From an uncultured Mobiluncus sp. (GTDB taxonomy: Bacteria > Actinomycetota > Actinomycetes > Actinomycetales > Actinomycetaceae): a DNA stretch of 46,505 bases. Shown one piece after another: positions 16,915 to 23,294 of this stretch. The notes beneath the pieces are model-generated. The model had not been told where the DNA came from. It ran no database searches and saw only the letters and a list, made by a program, of their open reading frames with translations. The translations under genes and the position numbers were made by a program. The first letter of the stretch is position 1; each line of letters starts with the position of its first letter. The DNA is taken from positions 1 through 46,505 of the forward strand of contig NZ_CAMUES010000011.1 of the NCBI RefSeq assembly GCF_947087965.1, given 5' to 3'.

Positions 16915-19900
16915 ATGAAGCCGTATTCCATCCACGCCTCGGCGACCGGTGATAATAGTGGCGTCAACGCCACCCCAATTACGGCCACAGCAAGCGGTTT
17001 GCCCCAAGGCGTCACCTATACGGTGACCAGGGATTCCGGCTCGGACCAGCGTGGGGTTACTGTTGCATTCAGCGGCACCGCGAAAAAGCCGGGGGTTTAC
17101 CCGGTCACTGTGAGCTTCGAGAGGGCTAATACAACCGGTAGGGGAACGGTGAGTAAGTTCAACATCCATGTCTCCGACACCACCGCCCCGGTCATCCAGC
17201 CCATTTCAGACAAAACCCTGAAGACGGACTCTAAAATCACCCCCGGCAAGAACCGGGTGAGCATTCCGTTCCAAATCACTGACAATTCCGGGGTGTATAT
17301 TGTCAGTTCAGTAACCGGTCTGCCGAAAGGGCTCGCCTGGACTAAGAGCGGTATTTCGGGGAACATCGACCCGTCCGAAACCGGGAAAACCTTTGATGTG
17401 ACGGTGAACGCCGAAGACACCATCATTCCGGGGCACCCGACGCATGAAATCAACAAGTCCTCTAAGTCTTTCCGGATTACTGTGGTGGACGGCACGGAGC
17501 CGGACATCGGCACCACCGATTTCGCGGGATTAACCGACCGGCTGGAGCCGCAGCCCGGGCAGGTCAGCCGGGAGGTCAGTTTCGAGCTGGTCACGGGCGA
17601 CAATTCCGGGATTAATCCGGATGTGTCTTTCTCTCGCCCGCTGCCGGACGGTCTGAAATATGACAAGTTCACGAAGATGATTACGGGCAGGCTGGAGCCG
17701 CACACGTTCCTGCAAACCCCGTACCGCCTGACCGTCACCGCGAAAGACCAGGCGGGCAACGTCCGCAACAAGTTGATGACCGTAACGATTTCGGACGGCA
17801 CCGAGCCGCAAATCACGTTTACTGACCAGACGGCAAACACGGGGGACAACTTCTCCTACACGTTCCCGAACGTTTCGGACAATTCCGGCAACAAGCCGAA
17901 AGTGACGCTGGAAGGGATTCCTCGCGGCCTGGGATGGAACGACGTGTCCTACACCCTGTCCGGGACTATCCTGCCGGAGCTGGCCAGGAACAACGGCGTC
18001 AACAAGATGACGGTGGTTTCCCGTGACCTGGCGGGCAACTCTACTAATCCGAAAGTGTTCACCTTGAAAGTCATCGACACGACCCCGCCCGAGATTCCCG
18101 AAATCATCAAAGACGAACACGGCAATCCTGTGGTTATCGACGGGCTGCATGTGCTGAATGACGACACCACCACCACGGAGGACGTGTATACCAGGCAGAT
18201 TGTCGCCACAGACAATTCCGAGTCCGACCTAAAATATGACATCAGCGGGCTGCCTTTAGGGATAGGGTACGACGAGGACACCGGGCTGATTTCCGGCATG
18301 ACGAAGAAGCCAGGAATTTACCCGATAGACGTGAAAGTGACCGACCCGTCGGGCAACACCTCTGTCGGTGCCAGGTACTACCTGACTGTTTTGGACAAGA
18401 CCCTGCCGTCCATGGTCGGTGACCCGCAGTTAACAGGGGAAACCTCTGTTAAGAACGAGGTGGAACTGCAATTCAGCGACAACGACGGCTTCCCGCCGTC
18501 GTTAGAAATGGGGCAGATGCCGCAAAACAACGCGGCTCAAAACATCGCCACTGAGGTAGTTCAGGACCCCGCCACGGGGCTTACTACTCTGAAAGTGACG
18601 GTCATAGCCCGCACCCCGGGGGTACGGGAGTTCCCGGTCACAGTCACCGACCGTGCAGGCAACGCCTACACGGACAAGGTTGTGATAAACATTGTGGACA
18701 CCACTCCGCCGACTATATCTGGCGGCCCCTTCAGATGCGAGACCGGCAAGCCTTGCAACAAGAAAATCAATGTTAATGACAACTCCGGCGGTAAAACCAC
18801 GGTGAATGTGGATAATCCGGGGCAACTGCCGCCGGGGATAACTATTGATGCGGACGGCAACATCACCGGCTCCACCGACAAGCCCGGGGAATACCATGTT
18901 GACGTGACGGCTAAAGACGAGTCCGGCAACGAGGCGAAAGCCGTCGTGGTGATTGTCGTGACGGACTCCACCCCGCCGACCGTCACGATAGACGGCAAAG
19001 ATACCCGGGACCACAACGCCGAATACACTTTAGAAGTTGGAACCCCGATAAACCCGATTAGGTTGGAAACCAGCGACAACTCCGGCGAGACCCCACGCCT
19101 GGAGTTCGGGCCGCTGCCCGACGGACTGCAATTCGCCCCCGACCGTAAAGGCGGAACCATTTCGGGCACCCCGACTAAGACCGGGGACTACACGACTCAC
19201 GCCACCCTGTCAGACCCGTCCGGCAACATTACTAGGTTTACTATTCTGTTCCACATCATCGACACCACCGCCCCGAAAGCGACCGGCGGGGAAGGCTCCA
19301 AGACGGTAAACGGGCACATCCAGTGGACCGTGGAAGCCGGAACCGACATCGAGCTGAAAATCAACGTGAAAGACAACAATCCCGGTGTGAAGCCCCTGGT
19401 TTCTTTGGCTTCCGGGAAGCTGCCCGATAATACGGAGCTCAGCCAGGACGGTGTGTTGAAAGGCAAGCCGCGTGACATCGGAGTCTACAACTCCACTTGG
19501 CGTGTCGCCGATTCAGCAGGCAATAAGACCGACATACAGGTCAGGGTAAACGTTGTAGACACCACTCCGCCGATGATAGTCATGCCGAAGCCGCTCTCCC
19601 TGCCCGCCTGCGAAACAATGGTGAACCTCACCTACCCGATACAGATTCTGGACTCGGCACGCAACGGAGCCGTGGAAGTCACTAATACGACGGGAGCCCC
19701 AGACGGGCTGAAATACTCCCACGCCGACTTCATCAAAGACCGCCAATTCTTCGGAATCCTAGGCAAGAAAGCGAAACCGGGAACCGTCTACCATCCGGAG
19801 TTCACGGCACGCGACAAAGCCGGGAACCTCGCTACTGAGACCGGAACCATCAAAATAGTGGCCTGCACCCCGGAAGAAATCGAGAAGGCGTTGAGAAACG

Positions 19901-20106
19901 CCCCGCAGGTCCCAGACGGGCTGCGGGACGGGTATCCTGATGCCGACATCTCCGGGGGTAATAACGTCGGCGGCAACATCGGGCCGCGTGCCTCCGCCGG
20001 GACGCTTGCGAAAACCGGCGTCGCTATTACCTCCCTCGCACTGGTAGGTGCCATGGCCGGGCTCGGCATCGTGGCAGCACGCAGGTCGAGGAAACAGATG
20101 AGGTAA
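16915..20106 (+). CDS. LAKTG-anchored Ig-like repeat surface protein lacking a signal peptide
   Basis: A 1063-aa open frame of about nine tandem beta-sandwich units of about 95 residues, each with a DNSG element, a GLP-GL turn and a closing D-T-T-P-P motif (He_PIG/cadherin-like repeats of bacterial adhesins). The C-terminus is a sorting signal: LAKTG, a hydrophobic helix (ITSLALVGAMAGLGIVAA), then RRSRKQ. Sortases accepting LAxTG are known in actinobacteria. There is no signal peptide: the frame opens with MKPYSIHASATGDNSG, in the middle of a repeat unit, 19 nt after the rep stop and without a Shine-Dalgarno. The 5' part (promoter, signal, first half-repeat) appears lost, so it is probably not exported as it stands. 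Frame and sorting signal are otherwise intact. Confidence 0.75.
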   Translation: MKPYSIHASATGDNSGVNATPITATASGLPQGVTYTVTRDSGSDQRGVTVAFSGTAKKPGVYPVTVSFERANTTGRGTVSKFNIHVSDTTAPVIQPISDKTLKTDSKITPGKNRVSIPFQITDNSGVYIVSSVTGLPKGLAWTKSGISGNIDPSETGKTFDVTVNAEDTIIPGHPTHEINKSSKSFRITVVDGTEPDIGTTDFAGLTDRLEPQPGQVSREVSFELVTGDNSGINPDVSFSRPLPDGLKYDKFTKMITGRLEPHTFLQTPYRLTVTAKDQAGNVRNKLMTVTISDGTEPQITFTDQTANTGDNFSYTFPNVSDNSGNKPKVTLEGIPRGLGWNDVSYTLSGTILPELARNNGVNKMTVVSRDLAGNSTNPKVFTLKVIDTTPPEIPEIIKDEHGNPVVIDGLHVLNDDTTTTEDVYTRQIVATDNSESDLKYDISGLPLGIGYDEDTGLISGMTKKPGIYPIDVKVTDPSGNTSVGARYYLTVLDKTLPSMVGDPQLTGETSVKNEVELQFSDNDGFPPSLEMGQMPQNNAAQNIATEVVQDPATGLTTLKVTVIARTPGVREFPVTVTDRAGNAYTDKVVINIVDTTPPTISGGPFRCETGKPCNKKINVNDNSGGKTTVNVDNPGQLPPGITIDADGNITGSTDKPGEYHVDVTAKDESGNEAKAVVVIVVTDSTPPTVTIDGKDTRDHNAEYTLEVGTPINPIRLETSDNSGETPRLEFGPLPDGLQFAPDRKGGTISGTPTKTGDYTTHATLSDPSGNITRFTILFHIIDTTAPKATGGEGSKTVNGHIQWTVEAGTDIELKINVKDNNPGVKPLVSLASGKLPDNTELSQDGVLKGKPRDIGVYNSTWRVADSAGNKTDIQVRVNVVDTTPPMIVMPKPLSLPACETMVNLTYPIQILDSARNGAVEVTNTTGAPDGLKYSHADFIKDRQFFGILGKKAKPGTVYHPEFTARDKAGNLATETGTIKIVACTPEEIEKALRNAPQVPDGLRDGYPDADISGGNNVGGNIGPRASAGTLAKTGVAITSLALVGAMAGLGIVAARRSRKQMR

Positions 20107-20112
20107 CGTTAC

Positions 20113-20136
20113 CCCCCGCCAGGTTGGGGGCGGGGG
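20113..20136 (+). terminator. GC hairpin after the surface-protein gene
   Basis: CCCCCGCC (20113-20120) / GGCGGGGG (20129-20136), 8-bp stem, 6 nt after the stop. No T-run, so a terminator only by position. Confidence 0.4.
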
Positions 20137-20149
20137 AGAACGTTCGACG

Positions 20150-20193
20150 GTTGTCGATAACTTCCTAATAAGTTTTGAGAGGTTATCGACAAC
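20150..20193 (+). repeat. Perfect 12-bp inverted repeat at the edge of the TnpB cassette
   Basis: GTTGTCGATAAC (20150-20161) and GTTATCGACAAC (20182-20193), 20-nt spacer. Only the spacer and right half recur at 21850-21880; the left half is replaced there. No T-run follows. It looks like a recombination or protein-binding site rather than a terminator. Confidence 0.6.
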
Positions 20194-20194
20194 G
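20164..20194 (+). repeat. 31-bp direct repeat flanking the TnpB cassette, left copy
   Basis: 29 of 31 bases match 21850-21880. The shared tail is GAGGTTATCGACAACG at left and GGAGGTTATCGACAACG at right. The two copies bound about 1.7 kb holding structured module A and tnpB. Confidence 0.75.
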
Positions 20195-20365
20195 TGACGT
20201 GATATTCTTGTATGTGGGAGCACCTGCTCCGCTGTAACGAAACAGGTGCTCATAGACATGGCTCCTGTCTACTAGAAGCCAAAAATATATTCAATAATGT
20301 CTTGGTCACCTTCCTTAGCTGCTCGAATAGCTAAGGAAAGTGACCAAGACTTTTATCAAGTCATC
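20195..20365 (+). ncRNA. Structured module, copy A (three hairpins ending in a terminator)
   Basis: Hairpin 1: GAGCACCTG (20218-20226) / CAGGTGCTC (20243-20251), 16-nt loop CTCCGCTGTAACGAAA. Hairpin 2: GGCT (20260-20263) / AGCC (20277-20280), enclosing CCTGTCTACTAGA. Hairpin 3: GTCTTGGTCAC (20299-20309) plus TTCCTTAGCT (20311-20320) pairing with AGCTAAGGAA (20329-20338) and GTGACCAAGAC (20340-20350), then TTTT. Copy B at 22741-22909 keeps the order and loops and changes the stems on both sides. The first bases also read as the end of an ORF (DVIFLYVGAPAPL, stop in the hairpin 1 loop). It lies about 270 bp upstream of tnpB. Function unknown; no match to an RNA class I recognise. Confidence 0.6.
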
Positions 20366-20632
20366 TTGTCTCCGTCTTTTCTTCGACTTTGATATTTCTG
20401 CCTATCTCGACGCCACATAGACAATGCGGATGGGGCGGGTGGCATCTGGGAGCCAGGATTAGGTGTTAATTAACAGCTAATCAAAATCCATACTACGCAA
20501 ACAATAAATGCAACGATATTAGCTCCCATGAGCAAAAATATACGTTGCAAACAGGAGGGTAAACTTCCGTATCGCGTCGCCGCTAGCCAAATACGAAAAC
20601 TATTCACCGAGTATCTAGGGCTGGCGTAAACA
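20366..20632 (+). other. AT-rich leader region of tnpB
   Basis: No gene seen. It contains a small palindrome TTAATTAA (20466-20473) and AACGATATTAG (20512-20522), which recurs just upstream of the 976-aa secreted-protein gene (25071). It is probably the left end of the TnpB insertion plus its promoter. Confidence 0.35.
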
Positions 20633-21808
20633 ATGCTTAAAGGTAAGCGAATCCGGCTGTACCCAACGGAAGAACAAGCACAAACGTTTTTCCGTTATGC
20701 TGGTGCGGCTAGGTTTGCCTATAACGAATGTGTCGCCTATTGCAAGGCACAATATCAGTCAGGACGTACCGACCTGATAAAACAGCTAGAGTTACGCCAG
20801 CATTTGCGAGACTTGAGAGACAACACGCCAGGTTATGAATGGTTGCGAGAGATTCCCGCATCTGTTGTGTATCGGGCAACAAAAACCTTTGATAAGGCTA
20901 GAACCAAGGCTTTTAAGAAACAAGCTGGGTTCCCACGCTTCCACAAGAAACAGCCTTCAAAAGCAAGTTTCTACCAAAGAACAGAGAGATTTCACACCAC
21001 CAAAAACGGGGTGAAAATTACCGGAATCAAAGAGCCTGTTTATGTAAAGTTTCGGAAAATACCTGGCTATGTGCTGAATACTCATGTTGTTTGGGACGGT
21101 AAATACTGGTATTTGTCCTATGCTTATGAAACGGGAACCGAACCAGCTAAACCCCGTAAACACGGAGATACTCTTGGTATAGACCTTGGAATCAAGAACT
21201 TTGCCGTTGTTTCTGACGGCACAGTATTTTCAAACATCAACTACTCTAAGGAGGTGAAGAAGCTAGAGAAACGCAAACGCCACTTACAACGCCGCTTGTC
21301 TAAGAAGTTAGAATCGAACAAGCAAGGGACGAAGTTTGTCCGCACGTCTAACTCAAACAAGCTACAGCGTAAAGTTGCACTAATAGACAGGAAACTAACC
21401 AATATACGTTCGACTTACATTAATGAAGTTATCAAGGACATACTTTCCGCAAGACCCAAACGGATTGTGATTGAGGATTTGAATGTAAGAGGAATGCTGC
21501 GAAACAAGTATTTGGCTAAGTCTATCGCTAGTCAAAAGTTTGCAGAATTCGCGACCAAACTTGCTCAGAAGTGTGAAGAAACAGGTATTGAACTGGTGAA
21601 AGCTAACCGTTGGTATCCTTCGTCAAAAACCTGTTCCGGCTGCGGATTCAAGAAGCGAGACTTGTCTCTTGCCGAACGTACCTATACCTGCGAGCATTGT
21701 GGTTTAGTGATTGACCGTGATTTTAATGCGGCACTTAATCTTGCGAACTACCCGTCCGTTGCGGGGAAGTTAAGCCCTGGGAGAATCAAACCAACCTTAG
21801 TAGCCTGA
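20633..21808 (+). CDS. tnpB: TnpB, RNA-guided nuclease of an IS200/IS605-type element
   Basis: This is a 391-aa full-length TnpB (OrfB). An N-terminal helix-turn-helix/REC-like part begins MLKGKRIRLYPTEEQ. The RuvC catalytic residues are all present: Asp184 (GIDLGIKNF), Glu281 (IVIEDLNVRGM), Asp363 (DRDFNAALN). The zinc finger is C334-x2-C337 and C353-x2-C356. TnpB is known to cleave DNA guided by an omegaRNA transcribed from its own 3' end, next to a short target-adjacent motif. The matching omegaRNA should span the last part of the gene and the bases to about 21840. No tnpA transposase is nearby, so the element is non-autonomous for movement. The gene is clearly more AT-rich than its surroundings. 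Confidence 0.92.
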   Translation: MLKGKRIRLYPTEEQAQTFFRYAGAARFAYNECVAYCKAQYQSGRTDLIKQLELRQHLRDLRDNTPGYEWLREIPASVVYRATKTFDKARTKAFKKQAGFPRFHKKQPSKASFYQRTERFHTTKNGVKITGIKEPVYVKFRKIPGYVLNTHVVWDGKYWYLSYAYETGTEPAKPRKHGDTLGIDLGIKNFAVVSDGTVFSNINYSKEVKKLEKRKRHLQRRLSKKLESNKQGTKFVRTSNSNKLQRKVALIDRKLTNIRSTYINEVIKDILSARPKRIVIEDLNVRGMLRNKYLAKSIASQKFAEFATKLAQKCEETGIELVKANRWYPSSKTCSGCGFKKRDLSLAERTYTCEHCGLVIDRDFNAALNLANYPSVAGKLSPGRIKPTLVA

Positions 21809-21849
21809 TAGGCAAAAGGGGATTCGAAGAATAGGGAATCAGGTAACAT

Positions 21850-21880
21850 CCTAATAGGTTTTGGGAGGTTATCGACAACG
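21850..21880 (+). repeat. 31-bp direct repeat flanking the TnpB cassette, right copy
   Basis: Partner of 20164-20194 with two mismatches. It abuts directly on the decayed trypsin fragment (21881), replacing the start of that gene. Confidence 0.75.
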
Positions 21881-22001
21881 GTCGGAAATAATCCGCAGTG
21901 GTGGCGGACATACCGACGGTGCAGATTTGGTCTAACGGTATCGCGTGCTCAGGAACCAAAATTTCTCCTTACCATGTATTAACAGCAGCACAGTATCTTA
22001 A
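21881..22001 (+). pseudogene. Decayed N-terminal fragment of a trypsin-like protease
   Basis: This stretch aligns with 23383-23500 of the intact protease gene (shared GTCGG-AA-AATCCGCA and TCTCCTTACCATGT). Allowing one frameshift it reads VGNNPQW, then IPTVQIWSNGIACSGTKIS and PYHVLTAAQYL, matching the intact VGNNPQW...MVQINYNGASCSGTKIS and PYHVLTAAHCYY. The catalytic His-Cys is now Gln-Tyr. Signal peptide and everything after the His region are missing. It is a duplicate or remnant left beside the TnpB cassette. Confidence 0.75.
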
Positions 22002-22106
22002 ATTCTTAATATAAGCGAACATTGCTTACAAGAATAATCTAAGATTCCAGCCGGTGAGCGGCATTCTGGAAATCTATGCGGATGAAATCCACGCCGGGAC
22101 TTTATT

Positions 22107-22232
22107 CGTCAGGCGAAACGCAACATCGAAAAGTTTGAGGGGGAAGACTTCATGTTTTAGCTGACCCCTGATGAAGTCGAAATCTTGAGGTGTCAAAATG
22201 GCACCTCAAGTTGGGGAGGCTCCCGGAACTGA
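22107..22232 (+). pseudogene. Fragment of an ORF6N-domain phage-type regulator
   Basis: The frame reads RQAKRNIEKFEGEDFMF, then TAG at 22158-22160, then LTPDEVEILRCQNGTSSWGG. This is the central block of ORF6N-domain proteins, where Gln normally stands before LT (FMFQLT), so the stop is a CAG-to-TAG change. No start codon and no C-terminus remain. ORF6N proteins are DNA-binding antirepressors of phages and mobile elements. Confidence 0.6.
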
Positions 22233-22539
22233 AATAGGCACAGGAACAGGAATGGGAGACGGAACTGTTGCCCCTGACCGGCGAGCTGACGCCGCCTAGC
22301 AAAATTATCCTTGAAGCGGAGGCGAGTGACGTGATATTCTTGATAGTGGACGGCGGACGCCCCATCAAGTTCAAAAATAGGACGCCCGCCGGTGGCTCAG
22401 AGTCATCCGTCACGGAATGACTCGATAACTTCAACGATTGCCCGATTATTTTCGCGGAGTTCCTAATCAGCTCCACGGTAATCCGGGTTTTCGCGTCGTC
22501 ATCCGCCTTCGTCCTCGGCTTTCGCTTCTGTTTAGGCAT
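22150..22539 (-). CDS. Possible small protein of unknown function
   Basis: On the minus strand ATG at 22539 has an ideal ribosome site (AAAGGAGG, 8 nt upstream). The first 40 residues are Lys/Arg-rich and look protein-like (MPKQKRKPRTKADDDAKTRI, then TVELIRNSAKIIG). The remainder is Ser-rich, runs antisense across the partial module copy C and the ORF6N fragment, and looks non-native. Either a short gene truncated by rearrangement with a random tail, or a chance frame. No family recognised. Confidence 0.35.
   Translation of the reverse strand: MPKQKRKPRTKADDDAKTRITVELIRNSAKIIGQSLKLSSHSVTDDSEPPAGVLFLNLMGRPPSTIKNITSLASASRIILLGGVSSPVRGNSSVSHSCSCAYFSSGSLPNLRCHFDTSRFRLHQGSAKT
22302..22342 (+). 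repeat. Partial copy C of the structured module (5' part only)
   Basis: Bases 22302-22324 match 22716-22738 upstream of copy B in 22 of 23 positions, and TGACGTGATATTCTTG (22327-22342) is identical to the start of copy A. The following sequence (GGCGGACGCC..GACGCCCGCC) can form an imperfect hairpin where hairpin 1 would be, but hairpins 2 and 3 are absent. In plus-strand frame it reads KIILEAEASDVIFLIV, related to EIIPEAEADDMILLKV before copy B. Confidence 0.5.
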
Positions 22540-22740
22540 CTTGCTCACCTCCTTTCAGTCGCTCGTTCGCCTTTCGTGTACTCGTTTGGAAAAGGGGATG
22601 AGCGGCTTTGAGGAGCCAAGATTAAGTATAAAGAGCAGCCGCCCGCCGGTAAAGGAATCCCAGGTTTGCTTTTTTGCGGGTTTCGGATGTTTTGGACGGA
22701 ATCGGCTCACTGGCGAAATTATCCCTGAAGCGGAGGCGGA

Positions 22741-22909
22741 TGACATGATATTATTGAAAGTGGGAACACCCGCTCCGCAGTAACGGAACGGGTGTTCGTA
22801 GACAGGGCTCCTACTACTAGAAGCCAAAAAATAAACTCAATAATGTCTTGGGTTGTCTCCCTTGGCTGCTCGAAAAGCCGGGAGGCGACCCAGGCTTTTT
22901 TAAGTCATC
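22741..22909 (+). ncRNA. Structured module, copy B (three hairpins ending in a terminator)
   Basis: Hairpin 1: GAACACCCG (22764-22772) / CGGGTGTTC (22789-22797), loop CTCCGCAGTAACGGAA, 14 of 16 loop bases as in copy A. Relative to copy A, two stem pairs change on both strands (G-C to A-T, T-A to C-G). Hairpin 2: GGCT (22806-22809) / AGCC (22822-22825). Hairpin 3: from GTCTTGGG (22845) through loop GCTCGAA to CCCAGGC (22895), then TTTTTT. Between the hairpins the single-stranded parts (CTACTAGAAGCC, CAATAATGTCTTGG) are conserved. It lies about 390 bp upstream of the intact protease gene. Confidence 0.6.
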
Positions 22910-22925
22910 CGCTCACGGAACCTAG

Positions 22926-23129
22926 GGAGCAACCACCACACGCCAGCCCGGAACCACGCTCCCGGAGCCCAAGAATCCTGTGGTCGCCGGGGTGAACGAA
23001 ACCCCGAACGTTCCGGCAGCCCCAGAAAACTCCCCGCAGGCGACAGCGGCGAGTTGAGTATCCCCGCTGCTGATTGCGGCGGGCGGGGCGGGGATGCGGC
23101 TGGCGATAAGGAAAACAGCGAAATCATGA
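22926..23129 (+). pseudogene. Remnant C-terminus of a sortase-anchored surface protein
   Basis: The frame open from 22926 reads LPEPKNPVVAGVNETPNVPA and then PENSPQATAAS, a Pro-rich wall-spanning linker. A TGA (23055-23057) follows, then VSPLLIAAGGAGMRLAIRK and TAKS, a short hydrophobic segment with a basic tail ending at TGA 23129. The stop falls where a LAxTG-type motif would be. This resembles the decayed end of a wall protein like the one at 16.9-20.1 kb. No start or upstream body remains. A terminator follows 10 nt later. Confidence 0.4.
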
Positions 23130-23139
23130 GACGGCAAAT

Positions 23140-23175
23140 CCCCGGTCACTTTTTACGGTGACCGGGGTTGCTTTC
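23140..23175 (+). terminator. Terminator hairpin after the surface-protein remnant
   Basis: 10-bp perfect stem CCCCGGTCAC (23140-23149) / GTGACCGGGG (23158-23167), then TTGCTTT. A similar CCGG-core terminator follows the protease gene (24996-25030). Confidence 0.7.
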
Positions 23176-23294
23176 CCCGTAAAACCGCAGGAAGGGGCGT
23201 GGTTGGCTACAGCTCCTTTATTTTTCGTGGAACCAATCGTAGAATTTTTATCAGGAGGTCGGAAAAGCCGACCGGGCAAGGAAAGGAGACGAAA

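Noticed and set aside
20195..20365. Module A as the omegaRNA of tnpB
   Set aside because: The omegaRNA is known to come from the 3' end of tnpB, not from 270 bp upstream, and module B has no tnpB beside it.
22268..22285. LPLTGE, a possible sortase motif in the frame before module copy C
   Set aside because: No hydrophobic helix with basic tail follows; the frame continues with charged residues.
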